This document shows positions 1 through 7,112 of a DNA stretch of 14,256 bases, in pieces. The position numbers and the translations under genes are program-made. The first letter of the stretch is position 1, and each line of letters begins with the position of its first letter. The DNA comes from JAUSPI01 sp964650385 (lineage in GTDB: Bacteria > Desulfobacterota > Syntrophia > Syntrophales > JADFWA01). The DNA is taken from NCBI GenBank assembly GCA_964650385.1, contig CAZYTP010000069.1, positions 1 through 14,256 on the forward strand, written 5' to 3'. The notes beneath the pieces were generated by a model that was not told the DNA's origin, ran no database searches, and saw only the letters and a list, made by a program, of their open reading frames with translations.

Positions 1-1884
1 AAGTGTAAGCATCCCTTTATTGACCGTGAAAGCGTTCTTATCCTGGCTCCTTTTGTCACACTGGACGCGGGGACGGGGTGTGTTCATATTGCCCCCGGTC
101 ATGGACAGGACGATTATGAAATAGGATTGGAATACGGGCTGGATAATTATGCCCCGGTTGACGATGATGGGAAATTTACATCGGATGTCGATTACTTTAG
201 CGGAGAATTTGTCTTCGACGCGAATGATTCGGTTAATAAGAAACTGAAGGAGGTTGGGGCACTGCTCGGACTGTCGAATATGGTCCATTCCTATCCTCAC
301 TGCTGGAGATGCAAGAACCCCATTATATTCCGGTCAACTGAACAGTGGTTTATTTCCATGGATAAAAACGAGCTCAGGGATAATGCCCTTAAAGCGATAG
401 ATAGTGTCGAGTGGATACCCTCATGGGGTCGTGACAGGATACATGGGATGGTAGAGAACAGACCTGACTGGTGTATTTCACGTCAACGTTCCTGGGGAGT
501 TCCTATTACGATATTTTATTGTGAAAATTGTCAAAAAGATTTGATGACAAAGGACATACTGGATCATGTGGTTCAGCTGGTAAGAGAATACGGGGCTGAT
601 GTCTGGTTTGAAAAAGAAACTAAAGACCTGTTGCCCGAGGGAACGGTTTGTCCCGGCTGTCAAGGAGAGGTCTTTGAAAAGGAGACAAATATATTAGATG
701 TGTGGTTTGATTCAGGTGTAAGCCATGCAGCGGTACTGGAAAAACGGGACAATCTCAGCTCCCCGGCAGATATGTATTTAGAAGGAAGCGACCAGCACCG
801 GGGGTGGTTTCATTCCTCACTTTTGGAGTGCGTAGGGACAAGGGGAAGGGCACCTTATAAAAGCGTTCTTACCCATGGTTTTGTGGTCGATGGGGAAGGG
901 AAAAAGATGTCCAAGTCGGTTGGTAATGTGACTGATTCCAAAGAAATCATCGATCAATACGGCGCTGAGATTCTCCGGCTCTGGGTTGCTGCCGAGGATT
1001 ACAGGTCTGATATCAGGATTTCTGATGAGATACTGAAACGTCTTGTCGACGCCTATAGAAGAATTCGCAATACGAGCAGGTACATATTGGGAAATCTGTA
1101 TGATTTTGATTGTAAGAAGGACATGGTTCCCTATGATGAGATGGAGGGGATTGACAGATGGATGCTCCATAGACTTACCGAGGTTATACAGCGGGTAACT
1201 AAGGCGTATGATAATTATCAGTTTCACATAGTTTACTATACTCTCTATAATTTCTGCACGGTTGATCTGAGTTCTCTTTACCTGGATGTCTTGAAGGACA
1301 GGCTCTACACCTCAAGGCCTTCATCGAAGGTGCGTAGATCCGCTCAAAGCACCATGTATTTAATACTTGATTCAATGATAAGGCTCATGGCGCCGATCCT
1401 AACCTTTACTGCGGAGGAAGTATGGGCGAGTCTGCCTAATTATGATGGGAAGGAAGAAAGTATTTATTTGACGCAATTTCCTGAGGTTAATCGTAAGTAT
1501 TTAGATGATGATTTGAATGAAAAGTGGAAAACCTTGATTTCCCTGAGGAGCGAGGTTTCCAAGGCGATAGAAAATGCCAGACAGAATAAGGTAGTGGGGC
1601 ATTCCCTTGATGTTTGTGTTGAAATGTTTGCCCCGGAAAAACTTCGTAAATTTTTAGAAGAGTGCCGCGAAGAGATAACGACCATCTTGATTGTATCTCA
1701 GGTCAATATTGTTGATAAGGATGAGATCAAAGATCCATACCAGAGTGATGAATTCGATGGGTTGAAAATAGGGGTTTCAAAGGCCAAGGGGGAGAAATGC
1801 GAAAGGTGCTGGATCTATAGCGAGACGGTAGGGATGGATGCTAATCATCCAATAATTTGCGAGAAGTGCCTTGGAAATCTCTAA
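1..1884 (+). CDS. ileS: Isoleucyl-tRNA synthetase (5' end outside the window)
   Basis: Charges tRNA-Ile with isoleucine in the cytoplasm (class I aminoacyl-tRNA synthetase). The frame is open from base 1, so 627 C-terminal residues are present; bacterial IleRS is about 930 residues, so roughly the first 300, including the HIGH motif, are missing. Visible in order (window residue numbers): the editing-domain segment GTGCVHIAPGHGQDDYEIG (about 25-43); WCISRQRSWGVP (157-168); two CxxC pairs (CENC, then CPGC) that look like an inserted zinc site; a DVWFDSG motif; the KMSKS loop at 302-306; an anticodon-binding helical region; and a C-terminal zinc ribbon with C600/C603 and C620/C623. The stop codon TAA at 1882-1884 shares its last A with the lspA ATG, so the two are probably one transcript, an arrangement common in bacteria. 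Identification is secure. Confidence 0.97.
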   Translation, partial: KCKHPFIDRESVLILAPFVTLDAGTGCVHIAPGHGQDDYEIGLEYGLDNYAPVDDDGKFTSDVDYFSGEFVFDANDSVNKKLKEVGALLGLSNMVHSYPHCWRCKNPIIFRSTEQWFISMDKNELRDNALKAIDSVEWIPSWGRDRIHGMVENRPDWCISRQRSWGVPITIFYCENCQKDLMTKDILDHVVQLVREYGADVWFEKETKDLLPEGTVCPGCQGEVFEKETNILDVWFDSGVSHAAVLEKRDNLSSPADMYLEGSDQHRGWFHSSLLECVGTRGRAPYKSVLTHGFVVDGEGKKMSKSVGNVTDSKEIIDQYGAEILRLWVAAEDYRSDIRISDEILKRLVDAYRRIRNTSRYILGNLYDFDCKKDMVPYDEMEGIDRWMLHRLTEVIQRVTKAYDNYQFHIVYYTLYNFCTVDLSSLYLDVLKDRLYTSRPSSKVRRSAQSTMYLILDSMIRLMAPILTFTAEEVWASLPNYDGKEESIYLTQFPEVNRKYLDDDLNEKWKTLISLRSEVSKAIENARQNKVVGHSLDVCVEMFAPEKLRKFLEECREEITTILIVSQVNIVDKDEIKDPYQSDEFDGLKIGVSKAKGEKCERCWIYSETVGMDANHPIICEKCLGNL

Positions 1885-2536
1885 TGAAAAAAAAATATTC
1901 ATTTACTTTTGCTGTTGTGGCATGTCTTGTTCTTCTTGATCAGGTTACCAAGTTTTTTATAAGTTCAAACATGTCCCTTCATGATTCATTTCCTGTCATA
2001 GATGGTCTTTTTAATATAACCTATATCAGGAATACCGGTGCCGCCTTTGGGTTTCTTGCCAATGCCTCGCCGATGGTACGCTCCTTTTTCCTTATTGGAG
2101 TAACCATCGCTGTTATACTGTTGATTATATACTACATCTGGAAGATCAAGGCCGAGGANNNNNNNNNNNNNNNNNNNNNNNNNNNNNNNNNNNNNNNNNN
2201 NNNNNNNNNNNNNNNNNNNNNNNNNNNNNNNNNNNNNNNNNNNNNNNNNNNNNNNNNNCCATCGCTGTTATACTGTTGATTATATACTACATCTGGAAGA
2301 TCAAGGCCGAGGAGAAGTTTTTTACTTTTCCTCTTTCTCTTATACTGGCTGGGGCGGTAGGAAATCTGATTGACAGGGTACGATTTGGAGATGTGGTTGA
2401 TTTTCTCGACTTCTATATAAGCTCTTACCACTGGCCTGCCTTCAATATAGCGGATTCAGCTATCTCAATCGGGGCCATTATCCTTTTTTTTGAAGTATTT
2501 AGGAAAAAAGAGGAAAAGACATGCAGTGATGGGTGA
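1884..2536 (+). CDS. lspA: Lipoprotein signal peptidase II, interrupted by an artificial gap
   Basis: Inner-membrane aspartyl protease that removes the signal peptide of prolipoproteins after diacylglyceryl transfer. The ATG overlaps the ileS stop by one base. Family motifs are clear: LLDQVTK near the N-terminus, YIRNTGAAFGF, then after the gap GNLIDRVRFGDVVDFLD and FNIADSAISIG, which carry the two catalytic aspartates (NLID and NIAD). About four hydrophobic segments are expected. The frame is broken by 100 Ns at 2159-2258, but the 55 bases before the gap (2104-2158) are repeated exactly after it (2259-2313). Removing the Ns and one copy gives an uninterrupted 165-residue protein, the normal length for the family. 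The second open frame beginning near 2276 is therefore the same gene, not a second one. It ends 10 bp from the convergent 3D-domain lipoprotein gene, a plausible LspA substrate. Confidence 0.95.
2104..2313. other. Scaffold gap flanked by 55-bp duplicates (assembly artefact)
   Basis: Ns fill 2159-2258 (exactly 100). Bases 2104-2158 and 2259-2313 are identical over 55 bases. Joining the flanks at this overlap restores the lspA frame and its normal length. The pattern fits contigs sharing a k-mer-sized end overlap that a scaffolder padded with a fixed 100 Ns. The duplication should not be read as a biological repeat. Confidence 0.93.
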
Positions 2537-2546
2537 GGTTTACTCA

Positions 2547-2999
2547 TCATCTTATGATAGTAACATCTAAATATTTTCTGCCCCATTCCAGCGCATCATC
2601 GCGGTCCTTGAAGAATACATCGATATGATTCCCCTTGATGGCGCTTCCCGTATCGTGAACCACACCCCAGCCGTAGCTGGGGACATACATTCTGGTACCG
2701 TAAGGATATCTTCTTGTGTCTGCGGCAATGGTCCCCTTCTTCGCCTTGGTCCCGTCTGAAGTGATTCCTACCTTTTTTCTCTTTCCCTTGTTTGGTCCGT
2801 AAGCATAAACGGGCGGCCCGATACATCCATACTTCTTTTCCCACCCGCATGATTCCTGGCCTGCGTCATAGGCGGTTACAAGCATTCTGGTGACCTCTCT
2901 CCGTTCTTTTGTGGGGAAAAGGCAGCATCCGCAAAGGGAAAAGATGATTATGATGAGAATGATATGAACGGGGAGAATTCTTGATCTCAAGCTGGTCAT
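2547..2999 (-). CDS. 3D-domain lipoprotein (predicted cell-wall-active)
   Basis: The C-terminal half matches the 3D domain named for three conserved aspartates, found in MltA-type lytic transglycosylases and other peptidoglycan-acting proteins. Numbering from the ATG at 2999 (150 residues), the likely aspartates are D94 (IAADTRRYPYGT), D106 (GVVHDTGSAIKG) and D117 (HIDVFF). Residues 8-24 are very hydrophobic and are followed by a lipobox-like L-C-G-C with the modifiable cysteine at 25, so export and lipidation are expected. I chose the ATG at 2999 because CAGGA lies 9 bases upstream and the product starts with a compact signal peptide. A GTG at 3038 with its own weak AGGA would add 13 residues. 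The gene converges on lspA with 10 bp between stop codons and lies downstream of dctM on the same strand. Family membership is clear; the exact substrate is not. Confidence 0.82.
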   Translation of the reverse strand: MTSLRSRILPVHIILIIIIFSLCGCCLFPTKERREVTRMLVTAYDAGQESCGWEKKYGCIGPPVYAYGPNKGKRKKVGITSDGTKAKKGTIAADTRRYPYGTRMYVPSYGWGVVHDTGSAIKGNHIDVFFKDRDDALEWGRKYLDVTIIR

Positions 3000-3095
3000 G
3001 ATATGTGTTCCTGTGTGTTTTTCCGGAAAAGCTACCACAATGGGTCCTTTTATTTCAAGTCAAAACGCACATAAGATGAAGGGGTCAGATCGTCC

Positions 3096-4397
3096 TTACC
3101 TCATCAGGTTGGGGAGGAAGAGGGCGATTTGAGGGAATGGGATCAGTAAAAACGTTCCTATTGTTAATGCCAGGAGAAATGGCAGAACACCTTTAAAGAT
3201 AACCTGGAGTGGCACGTCTCTGGCCACACCGCTGACGACATAGACGTTAATTCCGACCGGTGGGGTAATCACGCCGATTTGGGTTATTAGCACAATGATT
3301 ACTCCAAACCATATCGGATCATAGCCGATGAGTATGACCACCGGATAGAAGATGGGTACGGTAAGCGTAATAAGTGCCAGGGCATCGATGAAACATCCAC
3401 CTATCAGGTATAACAGGATGATCAGTCCCATGATGGCAAAAGGTGGCGCGTTGAATCCTGATATCCAGTTTGAAATATCAAAGGGGATCCTTGATACGGC
3501 AAGAAAGTGTCCGAAGATCGTGGCGCCTGCCACTATTACAAGTATCATACACGAAATTCGTGTCGTTTCAGAAAGCGATATGACAAAACCCTGCCAGGAA
3601 AGGTTGCGCCTGATAATGGCAAGGAGAAGGGTGCCTAAAGCGCCGATACCCCCTGCTTCTGTTGGCGTAAAGAATCCTATAAAGAGCCCTCCCATTACTA
3701 GTATGAAAAGAATTAGCGTTTCAACGAGTCCTGAGAGGGATGCTATTTTCTCTCTGAAGGTTGTTTTGGGACCTCTTGGTGCCAGATCGGGTTTCAAATA
3801 TGCCCAGATGGTTATAGTTAGAATAAAAAGTACTGTAAGGAGCAGTCCCGGCAGGATACCTGCCATAAACAGTTTACCTATGGATTGTTCTGTCATAATT
3901 CCATAGATGATGAAGACAACGCTTGGCGGTATGAGTATCCCGAGACTCCCGCCCGCGGCAACCACACCCGTTGCCAGTCCCGCTTTATAATTGTATTTCT
4001 TCATTTCGGGGAGTGTAACTGCTGCCATGGTAGCTGCTGTTGCATTTGTAGAACCGCAAATTGCAGCGAAGCCAGCACATGCTCCTACCGCGGCAATAGC
4101 AAGCCCTCCGGGCCAGTGTCCCATAAATTTGTATGCCATGTTAAAAAGCCTGCTGCTTATTCCCGCGTGATATGAAAGCTGTCCCATCAAGACGAATAGC
4201 GGTATAACTGTCAGACTATAAGACCCGAATACCGAAAAGATGTCCTTTGCGACGAGATTCATTGCTGCGTCAAAAGAGACTAAATAGCCGAATCCCAGAA
4301 AACCGATTATAGCCATGATAAAACCGACCGGTATTCTGGAAAAAATGAGCAGGACGAGGGCAGCGAGACCGATTAAACCTACAATTGTGGGGGTCAC
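3096..4397 (-). CDS. dctM: TRAP transporter large permease subunit (DctM family)
   Basis: The channel-forming membrane subunit of a tripartite ATP-independent periplasmic transporter, which couples solute uptake to a sodium gradient in characterised members. The product is about 433 residues, the usual DctM length, with many hydrophobic segments throughout. Typical family stretches include PTIVGLIGLAALVLLI at the N-terminus, ICGSTNATAATMAAVTLPEM and GILIPPSVVFIIYGIMTEQS in the middle, and ITPPVGINVYVVSGVA near the C-terminus. The open frame extends upstream to 4565, but the start is best placed at the GTG at 4397, which overlaps the dctQ stop codon (GTGA). An AGGA lies 10 bases upstream of that GTG, and the protein then begins like other DctM proteins; the extra residues upstream are frame read-through inside dctQ. 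It is translationally coupled to dctQ. The substrate cannot be told from the permease. Confidence 0.93.
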   Translation of the reverse strand: MTPTIVGLIGLAALVLLIFSRIPVGFIMAIIGFLGFGYLVSFDAAMNLVAKDIFSVFGSYSLTVIPLFVLMGQLSYHAGISSRLFNMAYKFMGHWPGGLAIAAVGACAGFAAICGSTNATAATMAAVTLPEMKKYNYKAGLATGVVAAGGSLGILIPPSVVFIIYGIMTEQSIGKLFMAGILPGLLLTVLFILTITIWAYLKPDLAPRGPKTTFREKIASLSGLVETLILFILVMGGLFIGFFTPTEAGGIGALGTLLLAIIRRNLSWQGFVISLSETTRISCMILVIVAGATIFGHFLAVSRIPFDISNWISGFNAPPFAIMGLIILLYLIGGCFIDALALITLTVPIFYPVVILIGYDPIWFGVIIVLITQIGVITPPVGINVYVVSGVARDVPLQVIFKGVLPFLLALTIGTFLLIPFPQIALFLPNLMR

Positions 4398-4879
4398 TTT
4401 AGTGTTATCCTTTTTAGTGATTGGAGAAAATCTGTCAATAATACCACGCAGAGCATTCCGGAGCCTATGGCTATTCCGTAAACAAAGGGATAGATCGGCA
4501 TCTGTAACGTCAGCGAGACTTCTCCGGTATGCATAAGGTTTGATGCATACAACATGCTCTGCCATGTTATCAAGCCAAAAAGGGCTGTACCGAGGAGGGA
4601 GTTAATACCGTCAATAACAATTTGCGCCGTTTTAGGGAGTTTTTGAACAATGAATTCAACGGAGATATGCCCCCGCATTACTGAGGTGTGGGCCAGAGAG
4701 AATGAGACAACGATGGCCCCTAAAAGGCCAACCATTTCATAGGTACCGGGAATCGGGTGACGGAAAAAACGTAAAATGACATCAGCACATGTAAGTACCA
4801 TCATTATTACAACTGCCGCCGCCGCTACCCCGTTAAATTTCTGTGTTATTGAAAGGATTGATCTTTCTAAACGGGTCAT
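4394..4879 (-). CDS. dctQ: TRAP transporter small permease subunit (DctQ family)
   Basis: The small integral-membrane subunit that pairs with DctM. The 161-residue product has four hydrophobic segments (about 18-36, 48-66, 91-112 and 129-150), the standard DctQ topology. Recognisable family pattern: a DVILRFF segment followed by PGTYEMVGLLGAIVVSFSLA, a RGHISVEFIVQKLP motif, and a C-terminal membrane helix. ATG start at 4879 with CAGG about 11 bases upstream. It overlaps dctM by 4 bp. The gap to dctP upstream is 257 bp and holds two hairpins, so the permease genes may be expressed at a lower level than the binding protein. Confidence 0.9.
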   Translation of the reverse strand: MTRLERSILSITQKFNGVAAAAVVIMMVLTCADVILRFFRHPIPGTYEMVGLLGAIVVSFSLAHTSVMRGHISVEFIVQKLPKTAQIVIDGINSLLGTALFGLITWQSMLYASNLMHTGEVSLTLQMPIYPFVYGIAIGSGMLCVVLLTDFLQSLKRITLK

Positions 4880-4959
4880 TGATTATTTACCTGTTGTTTC
4901 TCATTTTCTTCCATTCGGGGAATGGGCAAAACCTTACCTTCAGGCGAATACTTTAGGAA

Positions 4960-4987
4960 AGCTTTGAAAAAAGGGTTTTTCAAAGCT
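4960..4987 (-). terminator. Hairpin between dctP and dctQ (possible attenuator or RNA processing site)
   Basis: A perfect 12-bp inverted repeat, AGCTTTGAAAAA at 4960-4971 pairing with 4976-4987, with a 4-base loop. It lies in the dctP-dctQ spacer. On the transcribed (minus) strand the stem is followed by TTCCTAAAG rather than a uridine run, so it is not a textbook intrinsic terminator. It could stabilise the dctP mRNA 3' end or cause partial termination. Confidence 0.4.
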
Positions 4988-5015
4988 CTATTTAATTTGA
5001 TTTTATATGTATTAT

Positions 5016-5100
5016 AAAGGCACAAGGTACCAAAAGCAAGGAGGCACAAAGAAAGAAAAAAGTAATTTTACTTTCTTTGTGCCTGTGTAACCATGTACCT
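5016..5100. repeat. Palindromic intergenic element of GGCACAAAG type
   Basis: Immediately downstream of dctP. AGGCACAAAGAAAG at 5042-5055 pairs perfectly with 5071-5084 (14 bp). An outer pair, AGGTAC at 5025-5030 and GTACCT at 5095-5100, brackets it, and a second partial copy of the unit (GGCACAA, about 5019-5025) lies upstream in direct orientation. A nested palindrome built from a repeated short unit resembles the other intergenic elements in this window in architecture but not in sequence. It might also act as the transcript end of dctP. No coding potential seen. Confidence 0.6.
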
Positions 5101-5136
5101 CTTATGTCCCAAGCCACCGCTTTTAGCCGATAGGAG

Positions 5137-6177
5137 TTACTTATAGAGCTTACGATATTTATTGATAAGGCTTTCCGTTTCTTTTACTGCCTTTTCTCCC
5201 GGCAGGCCATTTTCTTTGGTGGTCTTTATATAATTATCTATCATAGGACTGACCGCTTTTTCCCACCTGAGATTTTCTTTTTTAGAAAGGGGAATTATCT
5301 TATTACCAAGGCTTAAGGTATACTTGCGGCCTTCGGAATCGTTCAGATCCCAGACTTTTCCGTGGACATCAACCCATTCACTGCTCACGTCTTCAAAGGT
5401 TTTTTGTATGTCCTTTGGAAGAGAGTTCCACTTCTTGAGGTTCATTACCACAAACATGGCAGTTGTGTAACCAACGCCGTCGCATTGAGTCGTGTATTTT
5501 ATGACCTCTCCCTGCTTCCATCCCTTTAGAACTTCAATGGGGCCAAAGGTGCCTTCAACAACCCCCTTATGTAGAGATTCATAGGTTGCGCCCTGTGGCA
5601 TTGCCACCGGCACGCCACCGAGTGCCTTTACAACCTTTGCACTCAATCCGGTAGATCTTATTTTCATGCCTTTTAAGTCCTCCAATTTTCTGACCGCCTT
5701 TTTTGTGTGGAGAAGACCGGGTCCGTGTGCGTGGATGTAAAGAACTTTTACATCATCAAGCTCTTTTGGCTTAATTTTTTTGGCAAATTCGTTGGCTACA
5801 TGTGTGGCTACCTGACCGTTTGGGTAACCAAAGGGTAGGTCAACAACTTCCATTACCGGGAAACGTCCCCTTGTATAGGCAAAACATGACATTCCTATAT
5901 CTGATATTCCGTTGACAACCCCGTCGTAACACTGCCTTGCTTTTGTCAGGGTTCCTCCGGGGAAAACGGTGATTTTTACCTTTCCATTGGTCCGCTTTTC
6001 TATTTCTTTCGCCCATGATACCCCAGCCTTACACTGGCCATGGGTGGCGGGGAAGAAGATACTGTAAGTAAGATCAACGTTAGCGGCCTTTGCATCGGAG
6101 ATACCGTACGGCATGATAGATGCTGCTAAAAACATTACGGTTAAGAATGCCAATAAAAGTATATTCTTTTTTTTCAT
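5137..6177 (-). CDS. dctP: TRAP transporter periplasmic substrate-binding protein (DctP family)
   Basis: The extracytoplasmic receptor that captures the ligand, usually an organic acid, and delivers it to DctQM. Starting at the ATG at 6177 the product is 346 residues, normal for DctP. A strong GGAGG lies 5 bases upstream; the open frame to 6234 would add 19 residues with no such site and would spoil the signal peptide. Residues 1-31 form a signal peptide (KKK, a hydrophobic core, then AKA before the mature ANVDLTYS). Family features include WAKEIEKRTNGKVKITVFPGG (about 55-75, solute-binding fold), DLPF, LEDLKGMKIRSTG with the conserved ligand-binding arginine at about 174, PQGATYESLHKGVVEG, and a C-terminal helical region. 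It is the first gene of dctP-dctQ-dctM. The carboxylate-binding arginine suggests an acidic substrate; its identity is unknown. Confidence 0.94.
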   Translation of the reverse strand: MKKKNILLLAFLTVMFLAASIMPYGISDAKAANVDLTYSIFFPATHGQCKAGVSWAKEIEKRTNGKVKITVFPGGTLTKARQCYDGVVNGISDIGMSCFAYTRGRFPVMEVVDLPFGYPNGQVATHVANEFAKKIKPKELDDVKVLYIHAHGPGLLHTKKAVRKLEDLKGMKIRSTGLSAKVVKALGGVPVAMPQGATYESLHKGVVEGTFGPIEVLKGWKQGEVIKYTTQCDGVGYTTAMFVVMNLKKWNSLPKDIQKTFEDVSSEWVDVHGKVWDLNDSEGRKYTLSLGNKIIPLSKKENLRWEKAVSPMIDNYIKTTKENGLPGEKAVKETESLINKYRKLYK

Positions 6178-6311
6178 TTCATCCTCCAAGGGTATTTTTT
6201 GAAAGTATCTCCTGATCTTAAGATTGAAACGCATTCATCAAAAAAAGGAAGAATACAATCATTTACTATTTACATTGTAAAAAATTGGGAAAGTAAATTG
6301 GTGATTTTTGG

Positions 6312-6353
6312 AAAGCCTGCCTACCCGTCTCTTCGAGACGGGCAGCAGGCTTT
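6312..6353. repeat. Strong GC-rich hairpin (REP-like)
   Basis: AAAGCCTGC (6312-6320) pairs with 6345-6353, and CCCGTCTC (6324-6331) pairs with GAGACGGG (6335-6342) around a TTC loop. The two stems, 17 bp in all, are separated by a 3/2-base internal loop. It is much more GC-rich than the surrounding DNA and lies upstream of dctP. Only three Ts follow on either strand, so an interspersed palindrome is likelier than a terminator, though either is possible. Confidence 0.6.
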
Positions 6354-6441
6354 AATACTTGTAGATATTAAGATAGGTGTGACTTTTATGTCGGTACAAG
6401 TTGGCTTTTATCATTGCCTTGGTAGTAAAAAAATTATTTTT

Positions 6442-6461
6442 AAAAACAAGAAGGTTTCTTG
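6442..6461 (-). terminator. Possible Rho-independent terminator after the small membrane-protein gene
   Basis: Read on the minus strand, CAAGAA and TTCTTG form a 6-bp stem around ACC (plus-strand 6447-6452 and 6456-6461), followed at once by TTTTTA. It begins about 35 bases past the stop codon of the gene at 6497-6859. The stem is short and AT-rich, so strength is doubtful. Confidence 0.4.
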
Positions 6462-6496
6462 CCATTCTTTCCGATGATTTACGGAGGAAGAAAAGA

Positions 6497-6859
6497 CTAT
6501 TTTTCCGCTTTTTTCTTGGCGTTCCTTTTTACTGTTTCAAGCTCTTCTTTGTATTTTTCTGCTTCGGCTTTTGCCTTTTGAAGGTCTTCTTGAGCCTTGT
6601 TTAACCGTTCCGCTTTGGCCTTTACCTGTTCTAATTCTTTTTTGGCCTCCTCTAATTCTTTTTCTTTATTTGCCTCTACTATACTCTCTTCCTTTTTGTC
6701 TTTAAATTCATCTATGCCAACGTAGATTGCAAGTCCGCCTCCCAATAAAAGCGCAATGGGAATTCCACCGGCAAGTAAAATAAGAAATTGATTCCACCAA
6801 AAGATAAGACCAAAAAACCCTAAAACTGCCGCTACAATACCACCTGCTAACACTGTCAT
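6497..6859 (-). CDS. Small membrane protein with two hydrophobic segments and a coiled-coil tail
   Basis: I do not recognise a named function. The 120-residue product has two closely spaced hydrophobic segments (about 4-25 and 27-48) rich in Gly, with FWW in the turn and GGIPIALLLGGGLAIYVGI in the second, followed by a highly charged Lys/Glu/Ala tail (about 52-120) with heptad-like spacing typical of a coiled coil. It is therefore probably a membrane-anchored protein with a long cytoplasmic or periplasmic helix. The hydrophobic part (LG-x2-GL-x2-WW ... GGIP ... G-x2-LA) resembles from memory the small two-helix proteins common in Deltaproteobacteria and, more loosely, magnetosome MamI; no magnetosome gene accompanies it. 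Start is secure: AAAGGAGG lies 8 bases upstream of the ATG. It is transcribed away from hisI, with 253 bp between them. Confidence 0.72.
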   Translation of the reverse strand: MTVLAGGIVAAVLGFFGLIFWWNQFLILLAGGIPIALLLGGGLAIYVGIDEFKDKKEESIVEANKEKELEEAKKELEQVKAKAERLNKAQEDLQKAKAEAEKYKEELETVKRNAKKKAEK

Positions 6860-6906
6860 AGCTATAACCTCCTTTTATTGTAAAGATTTGGAAACAGAAT
6901 AAATGT

Positions 6907-6921
6907 TCTGATAAAATCAGA
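6907..6921. promoter_or_regulatory. Short inverted repeat in the divergent intergenic region
   Basis: TCTGAT and ATCAGA (6907-6912, 6916-6921) form a perfect 6-3-6 inverted repeat about 48 bases upstream of the small membrane-protein gene, with an imperfect direct repeat TACGATA/TACGATA (6931-6937, 6939-6945) beside it. It could be an operator or a chance AT-rich palindrome. Confidence 0.2.
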
Positions 6922-7005
6922 GTTAAATTCTACGATATTACGATAGAAAACTAACTAACATAAAAAATATGTGTAGGCAAGACAAAAATCAAAAAAATAT
7001 AATTC

Positions 7006-7034
7006 TTGATATAAAGCATTTTTTCAATTATATT
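7006..7034 (+). promoter_or_regulatory. Predicted sigma70-type promoter of hisI-hisG-hisB
   Basis: A -35 box TTGATA (7006-7011; 5 of 6 consensus) and a -10 box TATATT (7029-7034; 5 of 6) are separated by 17 bases, the optimum. Transcription would start near 7041, leaving a leader of about 70 nt before hisI. A second TATAAT (7073-7078) has no matching -35. Confidence 0.55.
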
Positions 7035-7043
7035 AAGGCGTTC

Positions 7044-7073
7044 AAACCGAAAGAAAACTTCATGTTTTGGTTT
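7044..7073 (+). promoter_or_regulatory. Hairpin in the predicted hisI 5' leader
   Basis: AAACC (7044-7048) and AAAAC (7054-7058) pair with the continuous GTTTTGGTTT (7064-7073), leaving a 5-base bulge and a TTCAT loop. It would form the start of the leader RNA. I see no histidine-rich leader peptide or classic attenuator, so any regulatory role is conjecture. Confidence 0.25.
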
Positions 7074-7112
7074 ATAATATTATAGTCTTAGAATGAAATA
7101 AGGGGTAAATTT

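Larger units (their letters stand above)
6178..6496. other. Intergenic region upstream of dctP, no gene
   Basis: This 319-nt region separates the small membrane-protein gene from dctP, both on the minus strand. It holds a strong hairpin (6312-6353), a possible terminator for the upstream gene (6442-6461) and the GGAGG site of dctP. A dctP promoter must lie here or upstream, but I see no convincing -35/-10 pair and no clear sigma54 site. Confidence 0.6.

Noticed and set aside
817..1227. 136-codon minus-strand frame inside ileS
   Set aside because: Lies fully opposite conserved IleRS coding sequence including KMSKS; a shadow frame.
2276..2536. Separate small membrane protein gene after the first N gap
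   Set aside because: Its start lies in the duplicated 55 bases and the rest is the C-terminal half of LspA; it is the same gene.
3352..3906. 184-codon plus-strand frame opposite dctM
   Set aside because: It is antisense to a clear TRAP permease gene, low in recognisable motifs and without a convincing ribosome binding site; a shadow frame.
4397..4565. Longer N-terminus for dctM (start at 4565)
   Set aside because: These 56 codons overlap dctQ in another frame and lack DctM character; the GTG at 4397 with AGGA upstream gives the normal start and length.
6447..6466. Sigma54-type promoter for dctP (TGGCAAG on the minus strand)
   Set aside because: The -24 GG is present but the -12 GC element is missing at the required spacing; the bases are better explained by the small terminator hairpin.
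6401..6604. Phe/Leu-rich plus-strand frame that looks like a membrane protein
   Set aside because: It is the antisense of the Lys/Glu-rich coiled-coil tail of the minus-strand gene, which produces Phe/Leu codons by complement.
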